Source: Ichthyophis bannanicus | Lineage: Eukaryota; Chordata; Amphibia; Gymnophiona; Ichthyophiidae | Reading direction: 5' to 3' | NCBI GenBank assembly: GCA_033557465.1 | Contig: CM066037.1 | Location: 517,692,686 to 517,756,685, forward strand | Length of the DNA stretch: 64,000 nt | Part shown: positions 62,101 through 64,000 of the stretch, piece after piece | Layout: each line of letters begins with the position of its first letter | Numbering within the stretch: position 1 is the first letter of the stretch | Notes under the pieces: model-generated | What the model saw: only the letters and a program-made list of their open reading frames with translations | Told to the model about the DNA's origin: nothing | Database searches by the model: none | Program-made: the position numbers and the translations under genes

Positions 62101-62343
62101 AATTCAATTTAGCTTTAAGGGTTCTAGAGATAGAGTGAAAGGTCAGGGATGTGGGTGTATGCTGATTGGTTGGAGCTCCATGTACAGTATTTGTTTGATG
62201 GAGTAGGCTGCGATCTTTAGGGGGGAGGGGATAGGAAGGGTGGGGAAGTGTTGGGTTCTTGTGGAGTTTGTGTAGGGTGATGTATGGTATAGTTGAGGGG
62301 AGGGGCAGGGGGGTGGGGTGGGGGGGATTAGGCAATGAGTAAT

Positions 62344-64000
62344 GTCAGACGGCTGCCTGGGTGAGAATGTTCACAGTCTTGGCAAGTGCATATATCAATA
62401 TGATTTGCAAGGGATTGTGGGAAATGCAGTCCATTCACACCAGACACAGCTGCTCACAATAATTAGTTGTGCTTGAGTGTAAAGCCAATAAGATATTTAT
62501 TTATGGGGTTATGTCTCCCAAAACAGATATGCTTGGTAGCACATAAAACAGGATACTTGCTTGCAGTGTTAAACTTGGAAAAACAAAATCAGGAAAACAA
62601 CAGTTGAACTTTGTCAGGCAATCAAAGTAAAAGAATAAAGACCTGGTTGGTAACAAACTGGTCTTTTCTGTAGGCTTTAGCTAATATTTTCTTAGCAGTG
62701 TATCAAACAACAAACAAAATCCACAAAAAAGGGAAAAACTGTTCTTTTCAGGTTAACTTCTTATATCTTCCCACATAGACTCAGAAGTGATTCCCTCAGA
62801 GCTCACAAGCAATTAGGTAAGGCTCAATTGCTAGCAGTTACCCAGCTGAAACCCCTTAGCTGGCTTGCTTTCTACTGCGTGGCTCAAATCCTACTTCAGG
62901 AGCTTTTCTGAGTAGATTAAAGAACAAGTTTGTATTTCTTTGTGATGGTTGCTGTACTTTGTAACAGAAAATTACCAAAGGAGTTTAGACAGAGAGCAAT
63001 CCATATATTCACAGCCTGTATCTAAGACCGCTCTCCCTTCTTCAACAATCATGGGTTCAATATCATGGATTGGCACAGAGGACTTTCTCAATGTAGCGCT
63101 CTCAGGAGAATACTTGTTTCCCTGCTGTCTTTCAAGGTTATAGCTAGGGCATAGATCAGTGTTCATACCTGAGCTTCCATTGCTGTTAGAGTTCCTTTCT
63201 AAATAGCCCGGCCAGTATGTAGTCCAGTTCTTATGTCCAGCCTTCCAATCCAGATCCCTGGACACTGGATCTCTCTTCACATACCTTCTGGCATGGGTCT
63301 TAGGGTCCCTTCCACGTGCAGCCGTCTCCCTCACAGGTACCGTCTGGAGATTCCTAGCCCTGCAGCACCATTCCTCTGGCTTTCCCCAGTCCAATGGTGT
63401 ATGCTTGCCTTTTGAATGCCTTCCAGTATACGTACTGCTATGGACTACTTTAGACCTCCCAAATGCTTTTCTCTTCTTTCTTCCAAAGGGTTTCTTGCCC
63501 TCTCTGTCCGTCCGGTTTGGCTTCTGCTTCGGATGATCCTCCAGATGATGAAGACGTCCAAGCTGAGGATATCCAAGCTGATTCTGAGGATCTCCCAGAT
63601 GAAACTGAGGATGAGGATAATTCTCTGTAGAATAAACTCTACCTTTATTCTGCTTTGATGAGTGCTCCACCCTAGCACAGCGCAGCTGTGCTGAATCAGG
63701 CCCTGCCCTTTGAGATGAGTGCTTAGGGATTACCTCATAGCCCTCCTGATTGAACACACGTTTCCTCACTTCAGCTCCTCTAATGGCTGTTGGAAACCTG
63801 GTGCATTCTGGGACTGGTAGTCTTTTATGGCAAAATTCTGTTTTCTTATTTCTACCAGAACTGACAGGTTGCTTGTTCAGAGTCACTTCACCTTTTCTAT
63901 AGCTCCTTCCTGAGCTATGATAAGCTTCCTTATCACAGTAAGCATACCCACACGCTGGGAATTGGTAGATTGTTAGTTGGGGGGGAGGGGACAAAAAGAA
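62344..64000 (-). mobile_element. Partial LTR-like element with a long open frame (runs off the window)
   Basis: On the minus strand this segment ends ...GCAGCCGTCTGACA at 62344, an LTR-like CA end. It has an AATAAA at about 62502 (inverted) and a long open frame upstream, the same layout as the solo LTR at 38744-40307: a long frame ending in a MDCSL motif, then a few hundred bases with a poly-A signal, then ACA. The TG start would lie beyond the right edge, so ends and target duplication cannot be checked. Overall sequence similarity to the other LTR is weak outside the end of the frame. Confidence 0.4.
62972..63994 (-). CDS. 340-codon open frame of unknown function in the LTR-like segment
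   Basis: Open from 63994 to 62972. The product is rich in Arg, Lys, Ser, Glu and His (KPFGRKKRKAFGRSK, VRETAARGRDPKTHARRYVK) and ends GCEYMDCSLSKLLW. After the first codon Met is nearly absent until residue 280 or so. No known domain. It resembles the frame at 38729-39928 in composition, length and its terminal MDCSL, supporting a shared origin. Coding status is unproven. Confidence 0.3.
   Translation of the reverse strand: MSPPPQLTIYQFPACGYAYCDKEAYHSSGRSYRKGEVTLNKQPVSSGRNKKTEFCHKRLPVPECTRFPTAIRGAEVRKRVFNQEGYEVIPKHSSQRAGPDSAQLRCARVEHSSKQNKGRVYSTENYPHPQFHLGDPQNQLGYPQLGRLHHLEDHPKQKPNRTDREGKKPFGRKKRKAFGRSKVVHSSTYTGRHSKGKHTPLDWGKPEEWCCRARNLQTVPVRETAARGRDPKTHARRYVKRDPVSRDLDWKAGHKNWTTYWPGYLERNSNSNGSSGMNTDLCPSYNLERQQGNKYSPESATLRKSSVPIHDIEPMIVEEGRAVLDTGCEYMDCSLSKLLW

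Overview
This window looks like vertebrate nuclear DNA from a large, repeat-rich genome, most likely an amphibian and possibly a caecilian. That is an inference. It rests on how much tyrosine-recombinase (DIRS) retrotransposon sequence there is, mixed with CR1, L2, L1/Tx1-like and RTE/BovB-like LINEs, a Tc1 element and a hAT element. The only host gene I can support is ZDHHC17 (HIP14, an ankyrin-repeat palmitoyltransferase) on the minus strand. Four exons with consensus splice sites (58822-58758, 58297-58135, 50557-50432, 27375-27233) encode a continuous stretch from an ankyrin repeat to the first two membrane segments. The introns are about 0.46, 7.6 and 23 kb. Upstream exons and the DHHC catalytic exons must lie outside the window.

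Almost everything else is transposon, often nested. Region 1-13160 is an L1/Tx1-like LINE (minus) split by a CR1, which is split by a DIRS element (DIRS-A, 1018-9764), which is split by a nearly intact L2-type LINE (5270-9035). Region 14379-23819 is a DIRS of a second family (C1) split by DIRS-B (15568-22462), itself split by a CR1. A dead Tc1 element follows (24322-25905). The 23-kb intron holds DIRS-A2 (27720-33503), DIRS-C2 (34733-47618; carrying a CR1, a solo LTR with a long open frame, and a hAT element that itself carries an L2-type LINE), an RTE/BovB-like LINE tail and a tRNA-derived SINE. The next intron holds a second SINE and DIRS-E (51725-57636). The right end holds a decayed L2-type LINE (59500-62100) and part of a second LTR-like element (62344 to the window end).

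All five DIRS copies lie on the minus strand, the sense strand of ZDHHC17. Each has gag-like, reverse transcriptase/RNase H and tyrosine recombinase (YR) reading frames, a pair of terminal repeats, and an internal complementary region (ICR) beside the left terminus. None is fully intact: I see frameshifts, stops, an Arg-to-Gln change in the HxxR box of DIRS-E, and a large internal deletion in C1.

The most interesting signals are these. (1) In all three DIRS lineages (A/B, C, E) the 3' terminus carries a 5' splice-donor consensus and the 5' terminus carries an acceptor-like pyrimidine-CAG/TAG, so the circle junction reads as a GT...AG mini-intron. (2) A YR reading frame overlaps RNase H in the same relative frame, and stays open, in three DIRS copies from two unrelated lineages. 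(3) The RT active site reads Y(L/V)DN rather than YxDD in three families. (4) DIRS insertions follow GAAA in three of three A/B cases. (5) Two LTR-like sequences carry long, nearly Met-free open frames. (6) A SINE shares its 3' end with an RTE/BovB-like LINE found 2 kb away. (7) A 250-bp inverted repeat sits inside the hAT element.
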